Source of the DNA: Cognataquiflexum nitidum
GTDB lineage: Bacteria; Bacteroidota; Bacteroidia; Cytophagales; Cyclobacteriaceae
Length of the DNA stretch: 64,000 nucleotides
Assembly: GCF_022538055.1 (NCBI RefSeq)
Contig: NZ_JAKZAM010000023.1
Coordinates: 18,957 to 82,956, forward strand
Reading direction: 5' to 3'
In this document: positions 26,657 to 34,281 of the stretch, piece by piece
Layout of the letters: every line of letters starts with the position of its first letter
Numbering within the stretch: position 1 is the first letter of the stretch
Made by a program: the position numbers and the translations under genes
Notes under the pieces: model-generated
Database searches by the model: none
Told to the model about the DNA's origin: nothing
The model's input: the letters and a program-made list of their open reading frames with translations, nothing else

Positions 26657-28363
26657 CTATTTTTTGGCAAAAAACAACTGAATCACCGTCGAAAATCCCA
26701 TCACAAAAAAGCAGCCTATCGCATTGTACCAAAGAAATCCGATATCGATCGGGATCCCCAACAGCGAGTCACCGTTTTTCCAGTGGATCAAGAGAATCAA
26801 AGCCTGTGAAATAAAGGCAGCGATAAATACTGCGTGACCCTTCACCCATTTCATATAAAAACCGACAAGAAATATCCCCAAAATCGTCCCGTAAAAGAGG
26901 GAACCGAGCAGGTTGACGGCTTGGATCAGGTTTTCAAACAGGGAAGCATAGATGGCAAACAGAATCGCAAACCCGCCCCAAATCGCCGTAAACCACTTAG
27001 AAGAAACCATATAATGGTATTGACTCGCATTCTTCACAATAGAGCGCTTGTACATGTCGATCGTCGTGGTCGTTCCTAAGGAGTTGAACTCCGACGCAGA
27101 AGAAGACATGGCTGCACTAAAGATCACCGCAAAAAGCAACCCAATAATGCCCTTAGGCAGGTAATCCATCACAAACCGCATAAAGATATAATCGGTGTCC
27201 CGTGTTACTGCAGCCGCATCATTTCTGACAATCAGGTCTTTTACTTCATTTCGGATGGTTTCCTGGTATTGGCTTTTCTTTTGGATGCCGTCCTTCGCCA
27301 TGGCGATACCGGCTTCATCTTCCGCCTCTACGGCTTTCAGAAGGTCTTGGATGTCTTTGTTCTTTTCCTGAAAAACCTGCGTAAACTCATCCTGCAAAAA
27401 CCTGTAATCTTCCTTCAGTGCGCTGTTTTCCAATTGCTCGGTCTGTTGCTTGTTGAACACGACAGGAGGTTGGAAGAATTGGTAAAATACAAATACCATC
27501 ACCCCGATAAAGAGGATGATAAACTGCATCGGTACTTTCAGCAGGCCGTTCATCATCAGCCCCATCCTGCTTTGCGTCAGCGAACTGCCGGAAAGGTAGC
27601 GCTGCACCTGAGATTGGTCAGTCCCAAAGTAAGAAAGAAAAAGAAATAGCGCTGCGGTCATCCCTGACCAAAAATTATAGCGGTCCGCCCAATTAAACTC
27701 AAAATTGACCACATTGAGTTTTTCCATTTTGCCCGCCACATGCAAGGCTTCGGTAAACCTCACCGGAAGCATGTAGATGACCAGAATTCCTGCCAAAAGC
27801 ATTCCCCCCATCATCACACCCATTTGTTGTTTTTGGGTAATTGATACGGCCTTGGTACCGCCGGAAACAGTGTATATAATCACCAGCACCCCGATAAAAA
27901 TGCAGGTGAAGGTGAGGTTCCAATTCAACAAAGTCGAAAGTATAATCGCCGGGGCATAGATCGTAATCCCTGCTGCAAGACCCCTTTGAACGAGGAAAAG
28001 AAACGCTGCCAAAGTCCTTGTCTTCAGGTCAAACCTTGTCTCCAAAAACTCATAGGCAGTATACACTTTCAGTTTGTAATAGATCGGAAGGAAAGTGACC
28101 GAAAGGATAATCATCGCCAAAGGCAATCCGAAGTAAAACTGGATAAAGCGCATCCCGTCCTCATAGGCTTGGCCTGGGGTACTCAAAAAGGTGATAGCCG
28201 AGGCCTGGGTCGCCATGATAGAAAGCCCGATCGTCCACCAATTCATGTTGGTATTCCCTCTGATATAACTATCCATATCCTGCTTCCCTCTCGTCTTATA
28301 CACTCCATATCCAACGATGGCCGACAAGGTTCCGAAAAGTACAATCCAGTCTAATGCACTCAT
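26657..28363 (-). CDS. sodium:solute symporter (SSS family)
   Basis: A 568-residue inner-membrane transporter with about 13-14 helices. It begins MSALDWIVLFGTLSAIVGYG and has the SSS marks DMDSYIRGNTNMNWWTIGLS, SIMATQASAITFLSTPGQAY, and AAMSSSASEFNSLGTTTTID, the last containing the conserved serine-rich helix of the sodium site. A soluble helical loop of about 80 residues (about 310-390, QEKNKDIQDLLKAVEAEDEA) is an unusual insertion. Its ATG overlaps the stop codon of the 33-residue peptide gene (ATGA). The substrate is unknown; the neighbouring PIG-L deacetylase suggests an N-acetylated sugar derivative, as inference. Confidence 0.93.
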   Translation of the reverse strand: MSALDWIVLFGTLSAIVGYGVYKTRGKQDMDSYIRGNTNMNWWTIGLSIMATQASAITFLSTPGQAYEDGMRFIQFYFGLPLAMIILSVTFLPIYYKLKVYTAYEFLETRFDLKTRTLAAFLFLVQRGLAAGITIYAPAIILSTLLNWNLTFTCIFIGVLVIIYTVSGGTKAVSITQKQQMGVMMGGMLLAGILVIYMLPVRFTEALHVAGKMEKLNVVNFEFNWADRYNFWSGMTAALFLFLSYFGTDQSQVQRYLSGSSLTQSRMGLMMNGLLKVPMQFIILFIGVMVFVFYQFFQPPVVFNKQQTEQLENSALKEDYRFLQDEFTQVFQEKNKDIQDLLKAVEAEDEAGIAMAKDGIQKKSQYQETIRNEVKDLIVRNDAAAVTRDTDYIFMRFVMDYLPKGIIGLLFAVIFSAAMSSSASEFNSLGTTTTIDMYKRSIVKNASQYHYMVSSKWFTAIWGGFAILFAIYASLFENLIQAVNLLGSLFYGTILGIFLVGFYMKWVKGHAVFIAAFISQALILLIHWKNGDSLLGIPIDIGFLWYNAIGCFFVMGFSTVIQLFFAKK

Positions 28364-28461
28364 GCGAAGTGGTGGGTTAGCCAGTAAAAAAACAAAATCA
28401 AACCACCCAGGGTCAGCATCAAGCCTATGTACCAGTTGTTCCAGTTGATTTTACCTTTCAT
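28360..28461 (-). CDS. 33-residue single-helix membrane peptide between PIG-L and symporter
   Basis: The frame ATG 28461 to TGA 28360 encodes MKGKINWNNWYIGLMLTLGG and continues LILFFYWLTHHFA. It starts with a positively charged stretch, has one hydrophobic helix of about 19 residues (about 11-29) and ends in His-His. Its ATG overlaps the PIG-L stop (ATGA at 28461-28458) and its stop overlaps the symporter ATG (ATGA at 28363-28360), so it is translationally coupled on both sides. It fits the pattern of small accessory subunits of SSS transporters such as the short subunits known for some amino-acid importers, but I do not recognise the family. It is too small for standard gene finders. Confidence 0.75.
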   Translation of the reverse strand: MKGKINWNNWYIGLMLTLGGLILFFYWLTHHFA

Positions 28462-30914
28462 TTCCCTTGCTCAATAAGGTTGACAAATAACTTGACTGCA
28501 CCGGGCACTCCTGCCGGCAACTGACGGAACCAGGAGATACTGGAGTAGGTATATGTTCCCGCACCATATTTGGTATGGATCAAAGAGCCTCCAAAAAATT
28601 TTTCTCCCGGATCCTGAAAAGCAATTGGCGCACTGTAGTTTGGATCCCAATCTGCTGTGAAGTAGAGTCCCCTTTCCTGCACCCATCCTTCAAAATCCTT
28701 AGCGGTAATTTTATTGGGCCCTGCCAAAACCGGATGGGAATAATCTACCTGAATCGGTGAATTTTCTACTGTCACCCTTTCTCTCGATATCACAAACGGA
28801 TACGGACCAAGGTCTTTGGTAAGCAAAGGAGAACCGGTATTGTATTGGACGATTACATTTCCTCCCTCTTTTACATATTCCATCAACTGATCGACATTGG
28901 AAGCGAGTGCCTGATTGACATTGAATGCCCTGATGCCAATGATAACCGTGGAAAAGGCCTTGAGCCTGTCTTTTTGAATATCAGAATCCTCCAAAATGCT
29001 CACCTGATAGCCAAGGTTTTTAAGTACTTCAGCCACATCATCACCGGCACCATTGATGTAACCGATCTTTTGGCCTGAAACTTTCATCTCTGCCTTGACA
29101 AGTCCAAAAGAAGTACTGGTAAAATACGTCAGGTTGGGAATATGCTTGTAAGAGATCCGCTTGGTATCCAAGTTGAATTCCCTGCCGTCTTTGCTTTGGA
29201 AGGTGACCAAAACCTGTTTTTTCTCTTGGTCAGAATCCAGGATATCAATCGTGTAGAGTGTCCTCTTTCTCCTATCATCCTTGCCTACACTGACGATTCG
29301 ATATTGGCTAGGAGATAAGCCTTTAAGCATAAGTTCCCCATCCAAAATCTTATCCCTGAAACTCACCTCCACATGAAGTTTATGCTCGGCACCTTCCACC
29401 AAAAACAGATTGGCTTTATCCAGGTGCACATTGACCTCTGGTACCAAAGTAAATGGCTGCTTGATCTCGCCGTCTACCTGATCATTGTATTTGTATTGGA
29501 GAGGAAGCTCCATCCTGATTTTCTGCCCATCAATTTCAAGGGACACTACTCCAAAGATACTTGGGCTGTTGTTGGGTTTTCCGATTTTTTCAGGTTCGGT
29601 GATGTTGAACAAGGCTCCATCCAAAGGTTTTTCTAACCAAAATGGCTGAGAAACGGGATAGTCCTTGGGAATTTGAATTTCAACAGGGGCAGTTACCGGA
29701 ATATTGCCACTAGCCTCTTTCGCAATTTGGGTTTCAAAAAGTGTACCGTCAAAGGATTGGACTTTCACGACACTTTGCGCAGGGTTATTGAAAACAAATT
29801 CAGCATTGATTTTTTCGCCGGGATAGCCTATTTCTTTCTTGATATTGAATTCTCCTTTGATGCCTAGAGTTTCCAAGATCAATCCATCGAGTAGCACCTT
29901 TTTTTCTGTCAGCCAAACCGCGGTTGATTTTTGGGTATCAAGCAAAGCCTTGATTTTAAGCAAGCCTTGCAGGTTATTTTCAGGTTGGATAAAGTCAAAG
30001 GAGGAAAGCACAGCTTCAATGGACTTGGTGATTTCTGCCCCGTTGGGAAGTTCATTCCAACGGCTGTCTATCCCTTCAAAAGGATGTGATTTAAAAGGAG
30101 AACCTTTGATCAGTTCTATAAAGTCATTGCCTTGACCAATCTGGGAGGTCGATCCGAAGCCTTGGGATTTGTGCATGGTCCTGCTGTCAGCGGCAATCTT
30201 GGAATAGGTTGTCCCCAACAGAGGATTGTATTCTCCCACCAAAAACTTATGGTAGGTCTTTCCTTCTTCGGGTTCGTATTGCCCTCCCCAATTGTAAGCA
30301 TTCCAAAAGACACTTTTGGGCTGCCATACGGAAACATATTTGAGTTGCTCGGGGAAGGCATTCTTGTCAGCGGCAAGTTCAAATGCCTCTACAGAAAGCA
30401 TGGCTGAACTGGTATGGTGACCGTGCGTGGTACCGGGAATGGTGTTGAACCTGTTGACAATCACATCAGGCTGGTACTTCCGAATGATCCAAACCACATC
30501 GGAAAGGAGTTTCTTTTTATCCCAATTGTTGAAAGTTTCGTCAGGGTTTTTGCTGAATCCAAAGTCCAAGGCTCTGGTAAAAAATTGCCTCCCACCGTCA
30601 GTTTCCCTCGCTCTCAGAAGTTCCTGAGTACGGATCATGCCCAATTCTATACCCAATTCACTACCGATCAGATTTTGTCCGCCGTCTCCTCTCGTCAGCG
30701 AAAGGTAAGCCACTTCCGCATGTTCGGCATTGGCTAGGTAAGCAATCAGTCTGGTATTCTCATCATCAGGGTGCGCCGCAACAAACAATATCCGTTTGGT
30801 TTCCTGAAATCTGAGCAGTTTATGGTATAGCTGGGAGGAAGGATTGGCTTGCGCAAAAATCGGAACTGTAAAAAGGTAACATAAGCAAAATAGCCACCAC
30901 TTTTGATTCTTCAT
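28458..30914 (-). CDS. PIG-L family deacetylase with C-terminal extension, exported
   Basis: An 818-residue protein; the start at 30914 gives a signal peptide MKNQKWWLFCLCYLFTVPIF ending in AQA, while 12 extra residues precede it in frame. The N-terminal PIG-L/LmbE domain has the zinc motif AHPDDE at about 47-52 and the second half-site HGHHTSSA, and would remove an N-acetyl group from a sugar. The rest holds beta-rich domains and, near the C-terminus (about 600-810), a glutamine-amidotransferase-like flavodoxin fold with VIIGIRAFNVNQAL and GGNVIVQYNTG. It starts the operon with the peptide and symporter. The deacetylase activity is likely; the substrate is unknown. Confidence 0.88.
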   Translation of the reverse strand: MKNQKWWLFCLCYLFTVPIFAQANPSSQLYHKLLRFQETKRILFVAAHPDDENTRLIAYLANAEHAEVAYLSLTRGDGGQNLIGSELGIELGMIRTQELLRARETDGGRQFFTRALDFGFSKNPDETFNNWDKKKLLSDVVWIIRKYQPDVIVNRFNTIPGTTHGHHTSSAMLSVEAFELAADKNAFPEQLKYVSVWQPKSVFWNAYNWGGQYEPEEGKTYHKFLVGEYNPLLGTTYSKIAADSRTMHKSQGFGSTSQIGQGNDFIELIKGSPFKSHPFEGIDSRWNELPNGAEITKSIEAVLSSFDFIQPENNLQGLLKIKALLDTQKSTAVWLTEKKVLLDGLILETLGIKGEFNIKKEIGYPGEKINAEFVFNNPAQSVVKVQSFDGTLFETQIAKEASGNIPVTAPVEIQIPKDYPVSQPFWLEKPLDGALFNITEPEKIGKPNNSPSIFGVVSLEIDGQKIRMELPLQYKYNDQVDGEIKQPFTLVPEVNVHLDKANLFLVEGAEHKLHVEVSFRDKILDGELMLKGLSPSQYRIVSVGKDDRRKRTLYTIDILDSDQEKKQVLVTFQSKDGREFNLDTKRISYKHIPNLTYFTSTSFGLVKAEMKVSGQKIGYINGAGDDVAEVLKNLGYQVSILEDSDIQKDRLKAFSTVIIGIRAFNVNQALASNVDQLMEYVKEGGNVIVQYNTGSPLLTKDLGPYPFVISRERVTVENSPIQVDYSHPVLAGPNKITAKDFEGWVQERGLYFTADWDPNYSAPIAFQDPGEKFFGGSLIHTKYGAGTYTYSSISWFRQLPAGVPGAVKLFVNLIEQGK

Positions 30915-31113
30915 GTTTTTTAAAATTTGGGTAAAATGTAAGGTAAGCAATTAGCAAAAAAAACTGTTTTTTATACCAGTGGGTTTTGCCCATTGTTAAA
31001 ATATCTTAATAATTATTATGGTTACCGTTTTGCCATTTTGCGAAGGTGGAAATTTTCAGCACTAAACTTCACTAGATTCATAAAGCTTGAATCAAGCAAT
31101 TCACGGTCATAGA

Positions 31114-31130
31114 AGCAGGATACCCCTGCT
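31114..31130. repeat. hairpin upstream of PH-domain gene
   Basis: AGCAGG and CCTGCT form a 6-bp stem with a 5-base loop, followed by TTGCAAAACGGCTGTTGGTGGC. Similar phrases flank accessory genes in other Bacteroidota as far as I recall. It may mark the edge of an inserted segment. Confidence 0.3.
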
Positions 31131-31192
31131 ATTGCAAAACGGCTGTTGGTGGCTAGTGCTTAATATTGTCTTGTAGTGTCACATGCTTCATT

Positions 31193-31612
31193 TTATTTCT
31201 TCTTGAACTTTACTTCCACATTTGAATTTAACCTTAAGATGTTATCGATAAATTCAGTCTTATGTTTTGGTGAAATAATTATTGAGTCAAATTTGCCATA
31301 ATTTATTTCAATTCTGTCAAGCGAAGTCGCAGGCGAGCTAAGCGGATTGTTAGTCTCGGTAATCTTTTTTATAGTTTTAATGTCAATCGTCCTATTAAAC
31401 AAAAATACACATTTAATAATTAGTTTATCACTTTCTATTGTATAGTTTGTCGTCAAAAACACATGAACAACAAAGAGGATTACAGGTAAAAGAATTGCTA
31501 ATCCTATCCATCTTGGTTCTATTATTATGGTCAAAACTAAAACAGTCCCTAATATAAGGGCAATAGGGATTACTAATTCAAGTCCGATTTTTGATTTATA
31601 TATTTTCTTCAT
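31193..31612 (-). CDS. PH-domain-like membrane protein (bPH_4)
   Basis: A 139-residue protein starting at ATG 31612 (MKKIYKSKIGLEL); ATGs at 31627 and 31639 are in frame too. Two hydrophobic helices (about 9-30 and 37-56) are followed by a short beta-rich domain with YTIESDKLIIKCVFLFNRTI, the conserved SSPATSLDRIEINYG and SIIISPKHKTEFIDNIL, which matches the bacterial PH-domain group PF06713. The coding DNA is richer in A+T than its neighbours, which suggests recent arrival. Function unknown; similar proteins may bind membranes or help stress adaptation. Confidence 0.75.
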   Translation of the reverse strand: MKKIYKSKIGLELVIPIALILGTVLVLTIIIEPRWIGLAILLPVILFVVHVFLTTNYTIESDKLIIKCVFLFNRTIDIKTIKKITETNNPLSSPATSLDRIEINYGKFDSIIISPKHKTEFIDNILRLNSNVEVKFKKK

Positions 31613-31732
31613 TTTTAAACTGTCCATATTAAACGGCATGTCTTTTTACACTTGACCCAAACTGATTCTTTGCTAAAGGTTCATTTCCTGCTGATGGTAC
31701 TGACTATAGACTACAGACCGAGCGCTGTAAAC

Positions 31733-32887
31733 TCAATACGAATTCTTATCCCTGAAAATTGAATACCCTACTGTCCATTCAAAAAAATCAGCTTTGAACC
31801 CATGCGCCTTCAAGGTGACGCCGGTAAACAGTTGGTTTGAGAACCTGTACCTGATGCCTACCCTTTCATAATAAATGCTAGGCTCGTCATTGAAATAATT
31901 GCGGTGCATATATACCCCTATTCCCAGGGGAATGGAAAAATTCTTTTTCAACATCCATTCTCCAGATGCGACAAGTGCGAAGGATGCTTTGTCCATAAAT
32001 CCACTTTTGCCCCAATCTCCCGGTAATGAACCATTGGCAGCATAAAACATATCAAGTCCCAGACCGTACCTGAGTTTGTAATTTGTCTGCCTGAGGTAAT
32101 TGGCACTGAACCCCCACTTCAGGTAAATATCCCCCCCGATTTCATAGTTTTTGGCACCAACTGAAGTCCATAGGTTCACATGACTGTTTCGGATGTATTT
32201 AGGAATGTCCGAAAGGTTTGATCTATCGAAAACAGCAGGGTTTAAGGTCGATCTGAGGCCTATTGAAAATGGGATAAAATTTAAGCCAGAGTTAGGTTTT
32301 TTGATTGAGCCATTTGAAAAATGCTTTAATCCAAAGGAAGTATCTAGATCTAACCAAGGGGAAATCGCATATCGCATAGAAAAGCCAACATGGACGTAAC
32401 CATTTCTATATGATCCAATAAATTGATTTGTAGGATTGAAGTCAGGATCATATGGTTTGAAGTTAAAGGCCAACCCAAATGCAAAAAAGTAACTGTAACT
32501 CAACCTGCCTTTCAAAAAAGATTTGGAAAATGGAAGGTCAGCATAGGCATAAACAGCGTTGGGTTTGCCTATAAAATCATTCTTGAAAGTCGCAGTATAA
32601 AGTCCAATACCATAAGTTGGGTACCTGTAAATCCTATTATAGAGATTGTTTCTTGTATTTCTGAACCCCAACCTGAAGTCTATCGCTTTATATTCCAAAC
32701 CATTCTTTATGAATTGACCCCACTCCGTATTTTTGGGAATCATAGGTCCAGTCTCCAAAAGGAGACTTAGATGTTTTTGAAATTTGGGATTTTTGGGAAT
32801 GGAATCAAGGTTATCGGAAGCAGAAGCCAATCCCGAAGAAAAAATCAAAAAGAAAAACCAAAATCTAATCAGGGGATTAACAGGCAT
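31733..32887 (-). CDS. acyloxyacyl hydrolase/lipid A deacylase-like OM protein
   Basis: A 384-residue exported protein with a signal peptide ending SGLASAS. The C-terminal half carries the PagL-like pattern GLKHFSNGSIKKPNSGLN, which contains the histidine-serine pair used by lipid A 3-O-deacylases, followed by barrel strands. It would sit in the outer membrane and trim acyl chains from lipopolysaccharide, which softens immune or polymyxin recognition in other bacteria. The activity is inferred. The gene has a terminator before it and is separate from the upstream TPR gene. Confidence 0.75.
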   Translation of the reverse strand: MPVNPLIRFWFFFLIFSSGLASASDNLDSIPKNPKFQKHLSLLLETGPMIPKNTEWGQFIKNGLEYKAIDFRLGFRNTRNNLYNRIYRYPTYGIGLYTATFKNDFIGKPNAVYAYADLPFSKSFLKGRLSYSYFFAFGLAFNFKPYDPDFNPTNQFIGSYRNGYVHVGFSMRYAISPWLDLDTSFGLKHFSNGSIKKPNSGLNFIPFSIGLRSTLNPAVFDRSNLSDIPKYIRNSHVNLWTSVGAKNYEIGGDIYLKWGFSANYLRQTNYKLRYGLGLDMFYAANGSLPGDWGKSGFMDKASFALVASGEWMLKKNFSIPLGIGVYMHRNYFNDEPSIYYERVGIRYRFSNQLFTGVTLKAHGFKADFFEWTVGYSIFRDKNSY

Positions 32888-32966
32888 TTGAAAGACTGTT
32901 TTTTAGTTCCAAGCGCTAAAAATGAAAATTAATTTTCAGGAAACAAAATCAGGATGCACAACAAAA

Positions 32967-32992
32967 AAAAGCCGTCAAAAATGACGGCTTTT
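32967..32992 (-). terminator. terminator of TPR protein gene
   Basis: AAAAGCCGTCA / TGACGGCTTTT, an 11-bp perfect stem with loop AAAA. On the minus strand it ends in eight T's. Confidence 0.93.
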
Positions 32993-33015
32993 AAGTTGTC
33001 CTTATGGATTCGAAA

Positions 33016-34224
33016 TTACTTTTCCATCCAATCAGCCCCGAGTTTGGCGACCAACATTTTATTGTATTTTTCAACCTCGGCGGTGTTTTTTAATCTTACA
33101 TGTACATTGTACAAAATCTCCATTATTTCCACATTATCAGGTCTTAAAGACAAACCTTTTTCGAAATATTGAACTGATTCAGCATACAAACCTTCAGCCT
33201 GTTTGGTCATTGTAGGAGCATTTTTTTCCCATTCATCATCCGTCAAATCATTGATTTTGGATAAAATTTCCCTTGCCTGATCCAAGAAGATGGCTCCGGT
33301 ATAATAATTACCTTCAAAGAAATTAGGGTCTGCCACAACGGATTTTTTATACTCCTCCAAAGCACCTGCCTTATCACCTGATTGTTCCAACAGATAACCG
33401 TATCTCAACAACAAGCCTGCATTGTTAGGATCAGAAACCAAAGCCTCTTTCACAGATGCCATTGCCTCATCCATTTTGTTCATTTGAAGCAGCAACTGCA
33501 CTTCAAATTCTGAAAGGGTTTTGTCATCAGGATAATCCGCTCTTGCACGGGTCACATATTTGTAAGCCTCTTCCGGCTCTTTATCTTCACCGCTGATTAT
33601 CTGAATCAAAAGGTAATACGCGCTTAGCTTGTTATACTCTTTTACCTCAATCAGTTTTTTGAATTGTTTTTTGGCATCTTCGTAATTACCAATATCGTTG
33701 GCAATATAACCTGCATTGAAGGAAGCTGTGGTATCAGTAGGGTCTATATCTGACATCAGGTTAAAAAACTCATAAGCCATTTCCATGTCCTCATTTTCAT
33801 AAGTGACGATGGCCTTTTCAAATGCTGAATTTTTTAAAGTCCTGATAGAATAGGGTCTGAAATTTTCTCCCAAATCCGGGATTTCTTCTTTATAGACCTC
33901 TTTACCTACTTTACTTTCTTTGTCATTTCCCGACATTTCCATTGCTTTGGTAAATTGTTCGAGGGCTGCTCTTCCTGTTTCTACTGTAGAGGCCACATTG
34001 GAGGAATCCTGACCAAATTTTTTGGTCAAAATCCTCGCTTTAAGGAGTGGGGTCTCAGGGTTATCCTTTGTTTCAGGATTATCAAGTGCTGCATCAATCT
34101 CTGTTAAAGCTAGTTCAAGATCTCCTTTTTTGAAGTTCTTTTCCGCGGCACTGACGACTTTCTTTTGGGCAAAAGCACCTGTCGCAAATGCAACCAATGC
34201 TATTGATAAGATTACCTTTTTCAT
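33016..34224 (-). CDS. secreted tetratricopeptide-repeat protein
   Basis: A 402-residue exported protein with signal peptide MKKVILSIALVAFATGAFAQ. The rest is helical, with TPR units such as AFEKAIVTYENEDMEMAYEF, TASFNAGYIANDIGNYEDAK, GLLLRYGYLLEQSGDKAGAL and NFFEGNYYTGAIFLDQAREI; about six repeats are recognised. It would mediate protein-protein contacts in the periplasm. It is 57 bp downstream of gyrA and followed by a strong terminator, so it may be co-transcribed with gyrA, although the two have no known joint role. Confidence 0.85.
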   Translation of the reverse strand: MKKVILSIALVAFATGAFAQKKVVSAAEKNFKKGDLELALTEIDAALDNPETKDNPETPLLKARILTKKFGQDSSNVASTVETGRAALEQFTKAMEMSGNDKESKVGKEVYKEEIPDLGENFRPYSIRTLKNSAFEKAIVTYENEDMEMAYEFFNLMSDIDPTDTTASFNAGYIANDIGNYEDAKKQFKKLIEVKEYNKLSAYYLLIQIISGEDKEPEEAYKYVTRARADYPDDKTLSEFEVQLLLQMNKMDEAMASVKEALVSDPNNAGLLLRYGYLLEQSGDKAGALEEYKKSVVADPNFFEGNYYTGAIFLDQAREILSKINDLTDDEWEKNAPTMTKQAEGLYAESVQYFEKGLSLRPDNVEIMEILYNVHVRLKNTAEVEKYNKMLVAKLGADWMEK

Positions 34225-34281
34225 TTGTTTTCTTTTTTTCTAATTATTTGGTTCTGTATTGGTTCAATTATAAGTATTGGA

